Shown piece after piece: positions 24,201-36,118 of a stretch of 64,000 bases of DNA; the first letter of the stretch is position 1, and every line of letters begins with the position of its first letter. The translations under genes and the position numbers were made by a program. The notes under the pieces were generated by a model. The model saw only the letters and a list, made by a program, of their open reading frames with translations. It was not told the origin of the DNA and ran no database searches. This DNA is from Trametes villosa. Taxonomy: Eukaryota > Basidiomycota > Agaricomycetes > Polyporales > Polyporaceae. The stretch spans positions 496,001 to 560,000 of the forward strand of contig PUDQ02000001.1 of the NCBI GenBank assembly GCA_002964805.2, in the 5' to 3' direction.

Positions 24201-25914
24201 CGCTGAAGGTGAGCGTGGTTGGCGCCCACCGTGCGCACATGGCTGACGTGAACACCCATTAGATGGTGCTAGGCAACCCGAACGAGACGTACGACCCGGA
24301 TGTGGCATCCCAGCTGCTCAAGGACGTGGGCGAGGAACCAGTGCGGGTCGCGACGACCGAGCTGCTCAACCGCGGCGTGCTCGCGAAGACCGTGCGCGAC
24401 CCCGCGAAGTCGAAGCCCGGCCGCACTTTGAAGATCTCCGACAAGTGAGCTGCGAAACCTTGTTCCTCACTCCTCGCTGCTCGGCGACTGATCCATTTCC
24501 ACCACCTAGCAACCAGAACGCGCTAGGCGGACAACTGCCCCGGGAGGTCTTCCAAGACGCGGCCGCATTGGAAGAGCTGCTCGGGCAGCGGACAGATGCG
24601 TCGCAGTGGCAGGATTGGCCGCTGCTCGCCAGCGACGGCGAGACCGCGCTGCTCATCGAGCTGGCGTCCGAGAACAAGGCAAGTTCCGTCTACGGTCGAG
24701 GCACCGCTCTCGGGGCCGCCGGACATGTCTATCTAACAGACGTCTGTCTCCAGGTCCGATTTGACGTGGACACCACGCATCCGCGCTCCATGCGCGCCAG
24801 CATCGACTGGAACAGCAAGAAAGCGGGTACGCCCTGATCATCTGTCTATTATGGCTCGGTATATGCGCTCTCCGTGGTCTCTAACGTACATTCGTAGACG
24901 ACGACGATATCGAGACGGACATTCGCGTGCGCTACCTCGACATTGCAGGGCCTGCCTCGGCCGAGCCGCCCGAGCTCCCCGCAGAGGACGCGGAGCCTGA
25001 TGTCAGAATGCAGCTCGACGCGCCCTCTACGTCCGAGCATGGGAAGACGGGCGACGGCGCCCCAGCCTATTGCCGGCACACGACGGACGACCTCGTCGAC
25101 TGCCAAGCCTGCCTCGCGGACGCAGAAGCGTCCCTCCTCCGCGACCTGGGCGCAGACGAGCGGCGCGCTGCTGAGAAAGTGCTCGCGCTGCTGCGCGACG
25201 CGGGCTCTGCTGGCGTTACGAAACCGCAGCTTCTCGTGAGTCGCGCATGCCAACCACCCTATCATGCAGGGCGTTCACCCCGTGGCACCACGCATCACGC
25301 ACACAGATCCACTTGGACGCGGAGGCCTTCCCAGCAGCTGGCGCCGCGGTGCAGCGCATCGCCGACGCGCCCGTCCCGCTCGCCCACTGGGCCGGGTACG
25401 CGGCGGTCGTGCTCGTGGCCGCGGCGCACATCCGCCCCTGGACGGTCGCGGTGCCCGCTCCCGAGAATACTGACGAAGGCGCGGACGCGGACGCGGATCC
25501 GCGCACGGGCGCGGTGAAGCGGATGATCTTCCCGCGGCGGTGGCTGGACATCTACGGGCGGAAGCTCCACGAGGTCTGGGAGGCCGCGCTGCGCGCCGTC
25601 GTCGGCCTCGTCCTCCTGCGGCCGGGGATCTCACAGGTACGCGTGTTCTGCGTGGCGTTGCTTCGCTTGCGGCGGAGGTGCTGACGAGGATCCGCCATCT
25701 GCAGGCCGAGATCCGGTGGAGGCTGCGCGCCGCGTACGACCGCCAGGAGGTGGGCGAGGTGTTGCGGGCGCTGCACGAGGAGGGGTGCGTGGTGTCGCGT
25801 CGGGGCGGTGCGCAGGGGTGGACGTTGGGCGTCGGGCCCGCCGACGATGCGGAGGAGCGGACGACGTTCTGGTTCTTGGCGAATGGTGGCGGTAGACGGT
25901 GGTACCAGGTCTAG
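18252..25914 (+). CDS. TFC3: TFIIIC B-block-binding subunit (tau138/GTF3C1-like)
   Basis: Largest TFIIIC subunit, which recognises the B-box of tRNA genes and recruits TFIIIB for RNA polymerase III. Fifteen exons give 2226 residues. The exons are 18252-18306, 18508-18896, 18957-19111, 19167-19479, 19534-19747, 19807-21362, 21409-23482, 23533-23899, 23953-24208, 24263-24444, 24510-24678, 24754-24826, 24898-25235, 25307-25636 and 25705-25914. The B-block winged helix lies at about residues 148-199 (PMIYTGLQIITRG then GYDQKTCFYIIKQLVELDLV). More winged-helix-like segments follow (FRSRLRELMEQGFIEKV; LNELSAALGSFDRRTVDLLLNRLEK). A basic linker carries AT-hook motifs: KKGRPRK near 544, KRGRPPKK near 600, RRGRPSK near 628 and RRGRPPKK near 664. 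The C-terminal half includes YNLSWYQTEFLRRFIDP and TPRRHRFLWNRDYDELARDA, typical of fungal Tfc3. Intron 11 is a GC-AG intron (GCAAGT at 24679). Intron 1 (201 nt) has no stop in frame, so its retention would add 67 residues. Confidence 0.92.
18394..18423 (+). promoter_or_regulatory. Perfect B-box with downstream T6 inside TFC3 intron 1
   Basis: The palindrome GGGTTCGAACCC (18394-18405) contains a perfect GGTTCGANYCC B-box on both strands. A T6 tract begins at 18418, 12 nt downstream, about the spacing from B-box to terminator in a tRNA gene. No A-box, acceptor stem or full T-stem can be built, so it is a lone B-box or a tRNA/SINE remnant. TFIIIC binding is inferred. Confidence 0.55.
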
Positions 25915-27136
25915 GTGATTGTGGTGATCGTGTTAATGTTGTAAGTTCTGGTTGTAGCTTGGTCAATGATGCTTGTTGGCATGCCCCGGCCAGTCGAAGT
26001 CCATCATCAGAGAAGCTAGTCTTCCATGCCGTACGGAACGCGTATAAGCCTCGAGGTCGTGCCTTCTACACCGCCGTCGGGCGGAAAGTGATCTCCTCCG
26101 TCAGGTCTGCCACCGCCGGTAGTGACGGTTGACAATCCGTGTGTGCTATAGCCGAGCCTATTTTTCGTCTGGTCAGCAGCGGGCACAGTAACCCTGAAAA
26201 GCATTCGACATACCCAAGCCACCGCATTCAGAAAACATCCTACCAGTTGCTCATGAATGAAATAGTCGAATCACCATCGCCTGATAATGACCGTGCATCC
26301 CTGCACGCCGCACAGCGCAGTGTGCTATCTCTTGATGCTTGATCCAAGCCTTTACACAGCGCAGCATACTGGCATGAATGGGGCAGTCTGGTGGTGTTCG
26401 ACGGCTTAGTCCCGACGACGACCTGGACCTGGCGCAAGATGGACTCGCAATCGGAGATGTTACCGCGCCTTCCCGAGCCAAGTCCGGGCTCATCACCAAC
26501 GCTACGGGCCCGCTATCTCATGCGTGCGATCGCAACAGCGTACCGAGGCTGCTGTTGAGTGGTTTGTGCTGTACAGAACGCGCCGTACATCGCGGGCATT
26601 GCGACGTTCTGCGCCTCGGACTGGAGTTGCGTGTATGCGCACGTTCCGCAGGGAAGTCATTGAACAGCCTCGGGTCGGCGGTAATATTCTGGCGACGAGG
26701 GTGTGGTGAGGGTGTTGTGCGCGAGATGAGAGATTTTGCGGAGGGCGTTGCTACGGAATATGGGGACTTTGATGGACGGGAGACGCCGGGCGCGGTCATC
26801 GGTTGTGGGGAATTCGAAGCGCGTCCTCCTCGTTAAGCCGCCGCGGTCGCCAGTCCCGCGATAGGACTCCCTTGGTTCCTACCACCACCCTCCCTCCCCT
26901 CCTTCCCCCTTTCCCACAAAACCTTGCAGCCGACGGGCAGGACCGTCGTTGCAACCATTCTCGCTACCTGAAGTTGCACTGGCTGGGCTTCACTTCGCTT
27001 TTCCTGCCCTAGCGGCATCTCGATCTTCTGCCAAGGTTTTCTCCGCCGACCAAGCCTGGTGAAGTCGCTCAGCTCGCTGCTCAGCCTATGACGCCACTCA
27101 ACGCGCTCTACTTGGCCTGAACAGATCCTACCCGTT
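25915..27136. other. Intergenic region
   Basis: About 1.2 kb. No convincing gene; the frames at 26378-26836 and 26518-26799 lack domains. A pyrimidine-rich tract at about 26880-26925 (CCCTCCCTCCCCTCC type) probably belongs to the promoter of the gene starting at 27137. Confidence 0.5.
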
Positions 27137-30100
27137 ATGCAGTGGCCATTTGCCCCCCGCGTTCCGGGTGTCGCTGGAGTGAAGCTTTTCGTGAGTAAAC
27201 CATGTTGCTACGCGCTGGGGTTCGCAAGGGGAGCGCCTATATGCGGGGTCATTTCAAGCGACATCCACCAAGTGATCCATGTTCGCGTTTTACGTGCCAT
27301 TCATGGCCCGCATACATGGCTAGAATACGTACGGACAGCCTGGCGTACTGTGCTCCTGTGACAGTCGTTTTGTGCGGTTCGAGTGGCTGGTGGCACCTAT
27401 TGTCCCGGTATACTGGGACGGGCGCATATAGCGGGCATACCGGGATGCTGGAGCCGCTTCAACCGCCCTGCCTCCGTCGAGCTTTGCCCGTCGTCATCGC
27501 GCGGCGAGTGAAGGGCGACGGGGCAGCCCGTGCCTATAGCTGCAACATGGCTTGTTTCGGGGTGAAAACCCTGAATCCCATGTCCACGCCGCAACACGTA
27601 CTTGCAGCGCCATTGGTATCGAGAGACCACACCAATCTTGCACTTTCCCGAGGTACTCGGGGCGATTCGCCCCCTTCGAGTAGCTTGAACCGTCTCGCCC
27701 TAATGTGCACCACCGTCTCGCAACTTTCGTGTGCGTTTGTTGTGACGGTCAGGTTAGCTTGACGTTCGCGAGCAGTTGGATGCGCCGCTCGTAAACTCGA
27801 TAGGAGCTGCATGAGCTGTGTGCAGTGAAGGTGGTCTATCGGTATGAAAGACGCTGTAAGGGATTACTTGCCCGCTGCTCTGAAGGACTTGGGATCGCGG
27901 ATTGTTGGGTTGCTCGGGGTAGAAGCCACGACGGGCTTGTGGGGTGGCGACAGCTCGTGCTTACTGGCGTAGTATGGCACGGGACACCAGCTTTACGCTC
28001 TGTGTGGCAAATTACTCGCCATAGGCTAGAGACGAGTGGGGCCGAACGGACGGATTTGCATCCGCTCTATCCCTTCGCTATGGGGTAGTATGTCACGCCT
28101 GGCATGAGACGATTCTCCTCTTCCTGGCTCTGTACGGTTTTGGCGCCTTCCACCTACCAGCCCCATGCCGTGTGCGTCTGCGAATGCAGTGCTAACTATC
28201 GTTCCTTACAGTGGGAGCGCGTTACTTTCTCCCGGCTCACGAAGATCTACTTTGTCTTCTCCGTTCTTCATTGCATCGTCCAGGTTATTTTCCAGGTGCA
28301 GGCATTTGTCGCCAACGCCGAGGCTGCGACGTTCCTCTACGGGCTCGTGCAGCAGGGGAATGCAACCGACCCTGGCTTCGCGGTCTACAACAAGGACCTC
28401 CGCATGTGCGACACCGTCCCGAGCACGGTCGACGCGAGCTCATGTACGGTCGTCTGGGATGGGCGCACGAAGGCCAATGTGACGCTCGCCAGTGGCGACA
28501 ACTACGTCGCGGCGTCCTCCATCATCTCGGACGCTGCGTCATCGACTAGCAGCGTCGCCACTTCTTCCTCTGCATCCTCATCCGCCGGGGTGTCGTCCTC
28601 CACCTCGTCCGCTCTTTCTAAGACTTCCTCGACCGTCACTCGCTCTTCGTCTGCCGCTCGTTCCTCCTCCTCTGCTGCGTCCGACTTCTCCATTGCTACC
28701 ATCACCGCCTCGTCTACGACTGCTTCTGCGTCTGCTACTCGCTCTGCTACCAGCCTCTCGGCTACCGGGAGCGCTACCCGCACTCTCACCGTCACCGTCC
28801 GCGTCGCGTCTCCCACCGCCTCTGCCAAGTCGCAGAGCAAGACGGACGACGACGACGATGATTCGGACGACGAGAGCGACGACGATGACGATGACAGCGA
28901 CTCTGACTCTGATTCCGACTCCGACTCTGATGATGAAGACGAGGAAGAGCATGAGAAGAAGGGCGCCTTTGACAGCGCCGTTCCGAAGCTCAAGGTCGTC
29001 CTCTTCGCCGACGAGGTTATCGACGGCCATAACCACACCAAGGCGCTGCAGCGCCGTGGCGCCGATGCCACCCTGAGAGCGATGCAGATCCGCCTCGCGC
29101 TCAATGGAACCGCCAAGGTCAACCTCAACGGGTTGAGCGGCTTCAACGAGGTTGAGCTCCCCAGGAAGTGCCTCTACACGCTCAACTGGCCCGTCGACAA
29201 GTAAGTCGTACGCAAATCGCCGACTCGCAGGGGCTCATCGCGATGCCTTTTACAGCGTTGAGAACACGAAGCGGGAGGACGTTGCATTCATTGCCTTCCA
29301 AATTTGGCTTCTTGGAATGTCGCTCGTTGCCCTGTTGAACGAGTCGATCCCCCACGTGTATGTGATTGTCAGCAGCTCTATCTGTTGCGTACTGATTGAC
29401 ATGAACAGCGTCGCTTCCCTGCTGACCCACATCCTTGCCACCGCGTGGGGTGGCTTCCAGATCGTGAGTATATGCGTTTCAGATTCTATCGCAGCGGTTT
29501 GTCTTATATCGGTGCTACAGTCCAACACGGAAATATTCCACCGCAAGTTCACCGCGCTCACAACCGAGGGCGCATGCGGGATCAACCTGCTTCCGGATTA
29601 CTGGAGGACGCGCTCGAACGCGGAGATTCCGAGCTTGGCGCTCAACTGCTTCGCGCTGCTCGTCTCCGGCTTCCTTAGTTGGCGTCTCATGAAGGTGCGC
29701 ATCGTCTGCGGACGGGTTCAGTACTTTTTGCTGATATATCTTCGTATGTCGTAGTCGTTCGGATGGCAGACGTTCAAGCGCGTCGGCGCGTCGCGCGTGA
29801 TCAACCGCGTGTACAACCTGGTCCTCATGCTGTCCATCTCCATTCAGCTCGCGCTGTTCTTCGTTGGCGCGTCTGCGGCGCTCTGGGTCGACCAGGTGTA
29901 CAACGGGAACATCGGCCGCCTCACCATGCAGCCGACGTTCTTCAAGGCCGTCATGATCACCGTCCTCGTTGTACGTGCCGGCTTTACTTCGATTACAGAA
30001 TGTAGCTGATTCTGACACGCGCATGCAGCTCCTCGTCCCCTGGCTCTCGATGGGCTGGCTGTCCGTCCGTAGGGAGCTGAGGATCCCGATGATGTTCTTC

Positions 30101-30704
30101 CTCGGTGTCGCGGTCCTCGTGCTCACTGGCTGGGCGTCCATGTTCATTGCGGCGACGTTCCGCTGGACGTACGTGACCTGGCTGTTCTTCAGCTTGATGA
30201 CCACCGCTGCCGTTCTCCTCACGGTCGTCACTCTCGTTCTCGGTATCGTGTGCCGTATGAACTTCGGGAAGGGCCTCCCGCGCTACTGTGCGTATCCTGT
30301 ACCTCGGTATGTATTTTGCGACGCTAACGCCCGTTTACCATGCAGTGAACGCGGAAGAGGAACTCCCCGACGACGACTACACGACGCCGGGCGAGAAGGG
30401 CGACGCCGAGAAGGTCGCGTTCCCCTCGAACGACATGCCCATCCCCACGTTCTCCGTCGCGTTCGGCTCCGGACAGGAGGTGCCCCCGCCCTCGCAGATG
30501 CGCTTCGCTCCGCGCCATATGGGCCCGCGCTTCTACTCTGGATCGTCCGACCCCTTCGAGACCCCCACCGGTTCAGATGCGGCTACCGAGCGCTCCGCCT
30601 CGCCCACGCTCTACCGCCAGAGCAGCCGGAGCAGCCAGCACAGCCAGTCGTCCGTCCAGAGCTCAAGCTCGCAGAAGAGCAACAAGCGTTGGGTGATCGA
30701 ATGA
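27137..30704 (+). CDS. Eight-helix membrane protein with acidic Ser/Asp-rich loop, function unknown
   Basis: Eight exons (27137-27190, 28212-29200, 29256-29357, 29409-29463, 29521-29694, 29755-29970, 30029-30287, 30346-30704) give 735 residues. Helix 1 is KIYFVFSVLHCIVQVIFQV. A long Ser/Thr/Ala-rich loop follows from about residue 113, ending in an Asp/Ser run at about 228-266 (DDDDSDDESDDDDDD, SDSDSDSDSDSDDEDEEE). Seven more helices follow, including VAFIAFQIWLLGMSLVALL, YNLVLMLSISIQLALFFVG, MMFFLGVAVLVLTGWASMF and WLFFSLMTTAAVLLTVVTLV. The tail is Ser/Gln-rich and cytosolic-looking (SRSSQHSQSSVQSSSS). I recognise it only as a type of conserved mushroom membrane protein, without a known role. 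The 18-codon first exon is inferred from phase and from MQWPFAPRVPGVAGVKLF joining WERVTFSRLTKIYF. It implies a 1021-nt intron. An alternative start is the in-frame ATG at 28104. Confidence 0.75.
27191..28211 (+). other. Inferred 1-kb first intron
   Basis: The donor CTTTTC|GTGAGT and the acceptor CTTACAG, with a CTAAC branch point 14 nt before it, are good. At 1021 nt it is about 18 times the usual length here. It contains a 186-codon open frame (27202-27762) that is Arg/Ser/Pro-rich with no domain. The last 108 nt are open in frame with exon 2 from ATG 28104, so a downstream promoter giving a shorter transcript is possible. Confidence 0.45.
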
Positions 30705-31261
30705 GCTTGACCTGTTATAACCTGCCCGCAAACGCAATGTAGCCCGTACACCCCCTTTATTCACATTTGCTGGCCCCCAACTCCGAATGGCCGCCTTTTT
30801 TTCACCTTTTCATTCATCGTCGCTGCTTTGCTTTCTTGGTGTCTGTATCCCTTTTGTGTTGATTCTCGGATGATACCTCCGGAGTGTACATGTTTCCCCG
30901 GCGACCGAGATCACCGGGTGGTCCGCGCCCCCATTACTGCTGTTGCTGAGAATCGCAATGCTGCGTGTATTACTGTAGATTCCAATTCAGCTCTTGCTTT
31001 GCGTGCTACTGTACATGCATGCGGGACAGACACGATTAGTGGCGATGGGGGGAGGGGAAGAGGAGACTACAAGGACGCCAGGGAGACCAGAGAGAGAGAA
31101 AGGCACCGGGGGAAGCAAGGGAAGAGAGAGCTATGCGTGTAAACAATATGACAACAGCGAGGAAGACGGTAAGCTACACGGCAACAGTATGAGCGGAGGC
31201 AACGTTCGTATGGTACACAAGCACGGAGGGCGGGGCGTGGCACGGGGGCCATGCGCTATCG
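30705..31261. other. Convergent intergenic region with purine tract
   Basis: Spacer between the 3' ends of the membrane-protein and MAPKKK genes. On the plus strand 31035-31135 is purine-rich (GGGGGGAGGGGAAGAGGAGA type). No gene is seen. Confidence 0.55.
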
Positions 31262-34200
31262 CTATGAGCTGTTCCCGCTGTTCTCGGGAGAGCTCGAGCC
31301 GCGGTCGGACGAGCTGGAGAGCGTGTCAGGCGGGCTCTCGCGCAGGCCCGGGGACGAGTCGGACGAGCCCTCGGGCGTGACGAGCGGGGAGAGCGTCGGG
31401 GACTGCGCCTGCATGAACTCGGTCTCCTGCTCCTGGAGGATCGCGGCCTGGCGCGCGACGGTGGCGGCCTCAAACGTGCCGCCGTCGCTGGAAATGTCCG
31501 GAGGCGGGCTCGTGGACGCGTTCTCGCCTTCCTCGTAGCTGCGGAGCTTCTCGCGGAAGTCGAGCATCCACGGGTGGTTCATGAGCTCGACGGCCGTCGG
31601 GCGGATGACGGGGTCGATCGTGAGGCATTGCCGGATGAAGTCGATGCCCATCTCGCCCAGCTGCCCGGGGTCGGGAAGCGGCGGGTGCTGTGTCGCGACA
31701 CCGATGTGGAACATGATCGCCCTAGAAGCACGCAGTGAGCAGCATTCTCTACGGAGGCTGAAAGGGAGCGTACCATTCGTTGTCGAGGTTGCTCCATGGT
31801 TTTCGACCTGTCGCGCACTCGAGGACGACGCAGCCAAGCGACCAGATATCCATGGCGCCGTGGCGCCCGCGCTTGTTGTTCCGGATGACCTCGGGCGACA
31901 TGTACATGGGCGTGCCAGTCAAGCTGTTGTTCAGGCCGTTGCCGAGCGAGCCGTCGATGGTGCCTGTACCCGCGGTATCTGGTATGCGCCGTGTGCGTTG
32001 CAGCGTGCGGTGGTTTTTTGCCAGGATCTTGGCTGCGCCGAAATCAACATACTTGATGACGCCCATGTGATCAAGCAGAATGTCTAGGCGCACACATGTT
32101 AGCAGAAGGGGGCTATGATGAGCAAGGCAAACTTACTATCAGGCTTGATGTCGCGGTGGACAACACCTTGCGAGTGCAGGTACGCGAGGCCCTCCAGCAT
32201 CTGCAGCGTATACACTTGCAGGATGTTCTCGTCTTCGATCCGCCCGTGCTCGAGCAGCGCCGCGAGGCTCCCGCCCTGGCAGTACTCCTCGAAGATGTAC
32301 ACCTTGTCGCGGTGCACCTCGATGCCGTAGTACTCGACGACGTTCGGGTGGTGCAGCATCTCCATCACCTGCAGCTCGTCGCGGATGTGCGAGTACAGGT
32401 TCGTGAGGCCGGCCGTCTCCTGGAACTTGATCTCCTTGACCGCCATGAGCGTGTTCGAGTCGAGGTTGATCGCGAGGTACACCGAGCCGAACGAGCCCGC
32501 GCCGATGAAGCGCCGCTGCTGCCAGCGGATGGAGATGTTCGAGCTCGAGCCGGCGAGGAAGACGACGGAGCGGTCGACGAGGATCTTCTCGTCGAGCACG
32601 CGCCCGATGATGTGCCGCTCCGCGCCGATCTCCGCGCGCTGCACCTCGATGTCGCGCGCGGCCTGCGACGCCTTGTCCCAGAACGCGCGCAGCGCGGGGT
32701 CCGCGTACGCGAACACCAGGTCCTCGTCCTCCGGGTCCGCCTGGAACGCGGCCTCCTCCGCGTCCTCGTCCGAGCGCCGGTTCGACGTCTGCTGCCGCAG
32801 CAGCTCCTCCTGCCGCTCCTTCTCGCGCTTCGCCTCGAGCGTCGAGCGCGCGCCGAGGATGTCGAAGTGGCTGATGAGCAGCGTCATGCAGCTCGCGACC
32901 TTCTGCCGGAGCATCTCGAACTGGTCGTCGGGCAGGTGCAGGATGTTGTTCCGCCGCGTGCGGTGCAGCGTGAACTCGAGCGCGGTGACCGCCCACCGGA
33001 ACGTCTTCCGGTCGTTTGGGTCGCAGTCGTCGCAGATGAAGGACACCCAGGAGATCGCGAGCTTGATCAGCGACTGGTTGTACTTGAGCAGCGTCGGCCG
33101 GTCCATGTACTTCTGCACGTGCGCCGCGTGGTCCGATGCGAAGACGTACCAGTTCTCGAGCAGCTCCTGGTAGTTGTTGGTGTCCTTGAGCGCGTGCCGG
33201 ACAACGTGGACCGCCTCAACGATGGAGTCGGCGAGCCTGTTCGTCGCCCGCGCGATCTTGCGCAGCTCGCGGTTCACCGGCGGGAGGTGCGCCTGTTGCT
33301 CAATCAGGCAGGTTAGATGAGGTAACGGGGCCTCGATAGGTTCGCCCGTCTCCTCGTCTTCCATCGGCTCGAAGAGCTCGGCGAACTGACGCTTTGCGAG
33401 CGTGAGTCGATGCTGCGAACCGTCGGCCACCAACCGCACGCGATTGTCGTCTAGCTGCAGGTCAATCTTGGGTATCTGAAGCATCAAGACGAGGCCGTTC
33501 CAAAGGAATCGCGTCCGTGGCGAGAGGACAAGGAGATAGGAGGTTATCTCCTCCTCTTCTGGGTCAACGTCGCCGCTCTCCATCAGCCAACTGCTCTCGT
33601 CAATCTCGCTCACGTGGAACGCGTCGACGAGCAGCCGCTGGATAATGTCTGGATGTTCGCGGAGACCTGGTGGCGCGACGATGTAGGTGCCCTCCTCCTC
33701 GAAGCTCTGGGTGTACACCAGGAAGTGGTCGGTTTCCACCAGGGTCGCGATGAATGCGTCGATGTCGACGTCCTCGAGGTCGTACTCCGCTGAGTCGCTG
33801 AACCGATGCGAGAGTACCCTACAAAACAAGGACTGGTGTAAGGCATGGGACTTTGTCTGGGTTATGTGCGGCGCACCGTGCTAGACGCTGCAGCTTCCGG
33901 GACCGTTGTCGTACGCCTTCGAGGATCTTGGAGTACCACCCGACGAGGCGCTCTTTCGGGACGCTGACCCCAGTCGGCTGTGAGCCAGTGGTTAGGGACG
34001 GCTGCGTCATGGGGATCCCGGCGAAGCCGTTGGTCTTCATGGTCTTCTGCGCGCGCGCTGACATATTGGCTGGGAAGACGCCATCGTTCATGCCAGGGAC
34101 ACGGATGGAAGTGTCGAAGTAATTGGTGACCCGCACGATCAGCTTGTTAGTGAGCGCGCTGGAGCGAACGCGGGTTAGCGTCGATCGAGAAAATCAACCT

Positions 34201-35821
34201 ACAGAGCATACCAGAGCTGCTCCGCCACTAGAGACGCGCCACCGGGTATCGTAAGACTGACGTCGCTGAAGGTCGCCCACTGCGCCTCGATGACATCCGT
34301 CTCCTTGAAGTAGATGCCCTTCGTCCCGCTCTTCAGCTTCCAGTGAATAAGCTTGAAGAAGAACGTCAGAGCCTCGAGGATGGTCGAGTCGTAGTCGTCG
34401 CTGATACAGGGGGGCAGCTTCCAGTTCCCTCCAGGGTCAGGCACCAGGAAGGCCTCGTACTGCCGCTTAAGCGTGCACGCGAAGCCGATCTTGACCTTCA
34501 GGTCGTCCGTCATCTGGTCGATTATCAGCACGTCCGGGTTCTTCAGGTTCTGGGCGTACGACAGTCGCACGCGCAGCACAGCCTGCGCGAGGTTCGTGAG
34601 GAAGGAGACGAGCGGGACAAGCTCCTGCTCGAACGACGGGAGGTTCATCTTGCGGAACATGGGCGCGAGGTTGACGTGGGCGTCGCGAGTGGTCCCGACG
34701 AGCGCGTGTATGGTCGTCATTGACCCCTTCTCGAACTGCCTCTGCACGCCCTCCTCCTTGAGTAACCGCTCGACGAAGGTCGTGCCGTTTGCCTTCCCGC
34801 CTTCACCGGGCGCAGCCGAGCCCGGGGTTGGAGGGTTTGAAGGGGGTTGTGTGACGTCCATGTTCTCACTCCCTGTCCACTTCCGTAGTGTCCCGAGGAG
34901 CTGTCGGAGGGAGGTGAGGACGGTAGACCAGGTGTTCAGGGTGTCGCATCTCGACTGGAACTCGACATCAGTCGCTGCGGGGTAATCTAGGTAGAACGCG
35001 CGCAAACTGGGGTATAGGGAGTGGGCGATTTCTAGGCGGCGCAGGACACCGTTGACCTGCTGCAGGGCGTATGTCTCGCGGTTCTCGGACGACCCGGCTG
35101 GGGGAACCTGGACGCGGAAGTTGAGGATCTCCTTGATGACGGAGTCGACGGTGCGTAACCGTCGCTCCTCGAGCTTCTTGCGCTCCTCCTCGACGGACCG
35201 TCCGTGGAAGCGTGCGCGGATGCCGAGCCAGATGCCCGCACGGGGGTTGTTCTCCTCCTCCGAGGACGAGTTCAGCGCGACAGCTATGCGTGTGTTCTCC
35301 GCCTTGAGCACGTCTCCCGCCAGTACCGACGCGAGCATGGTCTGCCACTCCAGACGTTCTCGGTCCTCCAGGGTCTGAGGCTCGATGGGCTCCGCGTCCA
35401 GCATGAGAGCAGACAGTCGGTCGTGGGGCTCGGCCATGCCAGCCGGTATGCGAGTCTCTTCATCGTCGCTATCCCCGCCATCCAGGAGCTGGCCGAATCC
35501 GCGGTGGTAGTAGTGGGACTCTGGGTCGTTCCGCGGGTCGTCGTCGATGGTCTGGCCGTTCCGGTACCGGCGCACGAACTGGTTGTAGATGTTCGCGTAG
35601 TTGGAGCGCAGCGCGGGCGGGGGCGTCGCAGCCGAGGAGGCGAGGGGCGCGTTCGGGTTGGAGGAGTTGGGCGAGAACGCGTTTCTTTGTCGGCTCTTCA
35701 TCCGAAGCTTCAGGGAGCCCGAGCCCGACGAGTACCGCGTCTGCCACGACTCCTCGTTCTCATCGTCGGCATCGCCCTCGGGGTGCGTGAAGAGTGTTGG
35801 CTGATGCCGCTTGTTGGGCAT
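31262..35821 (-). CDS. SSK2: MAP kinase kinase kinase of the HOG/stress pathway (Ssk2/Ssk22/Wis4 type)
   Basis: Ser/Thr kinase that phosphorylates the Pbs2-type MAPKK in osmotic-stress signalling, normally controlled by the Ssk1 response regulator. Five exons (35821-34203, 34158-33877, 33818-32137, 32083-31774, 31721-31262) give 1450 residues. The long N-terminal regulatory region holds ETYALQQVNGVLRRLEIAHSLYPSL and SFEQELVPLVSFLTNLAQAVLR. These match the fungal Ssk2 layout rather than Ste11, which would carry SAM and RA domains. The C-terminal kinase starts near residue 1070: Gly loop GAGSFGSVY, catalytic Lys in MAVKEIKF, HRDIKPDN (split by intron 3), VDFGAAK, and MSPEVI as the APE motif with SPE. 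A Ser/Pro-rich tail follows and ends SSPENSGNSS. The intron 1 donor is the weaker GTAGGT. It shares a 297-bp divergent promoter with RBG1. Confidence 0.93.
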
Positions 35822-36118
35822 GGGGAGGGGCCAGCGGGAGGCGGGCGGGCGGAGAGGAGGAAAATGCGGGCGAGGGACGAGGAGGGCGCAATGGTGGATG
35901 ATGTATCCCGCCCGGCCCTGCGGCGGCGCTATCCAAGGCCCGCCGGGCCCGAGGCACGGCGTCTACTGCGTCCCTGCCTCCGCGCCCGCGCCTGCTCCCT
36001 CGCTCTCGTCCACCACGCCCGCGCCGTCCTGCCTGTGCTCTGCTCGTCCTCCCGTGCCGTCATTGCTGGAGAGACTCTGACATAGAACTGCTGCGCCAAG
36101 TCGCGAAAATACGTCAAG
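35822..36118. promoter_or_regulatory. Divergent promoter between the SSK2-type MAPKKK and RBG1
   Basis: 297 bp hold both 5' regions. It is GC-rich without a TATA box. A CCTGCCTCCGCGCCCGCGCC tract lies at about 35971. Co-regulation of the kinase and GTPase is possible but not shown. Confidence 0.45.

Noticed and set aside
27202..27762. 186-residue open frame inside the long intron
   Set aside because: No domain, Arg/Ser/Pro-biased, and it overlaps a well-supported intron donor. It is left as intron sequence.
28843..28957. Asp/Ser-coding stretch as a simple microsatellite
   Set aside because: The codons are mixed (GAC/GAT, TCT/TCC/AGC) and the frame is kept, so it looks selected at the protein level rather than being a pure DNA repeat.
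32096..33316. 406-residue plus-strand open frame opposite the MAPKKK
   Set aside because: A Val/Arg/Leu-rich antisense shadow of the kinase exon.
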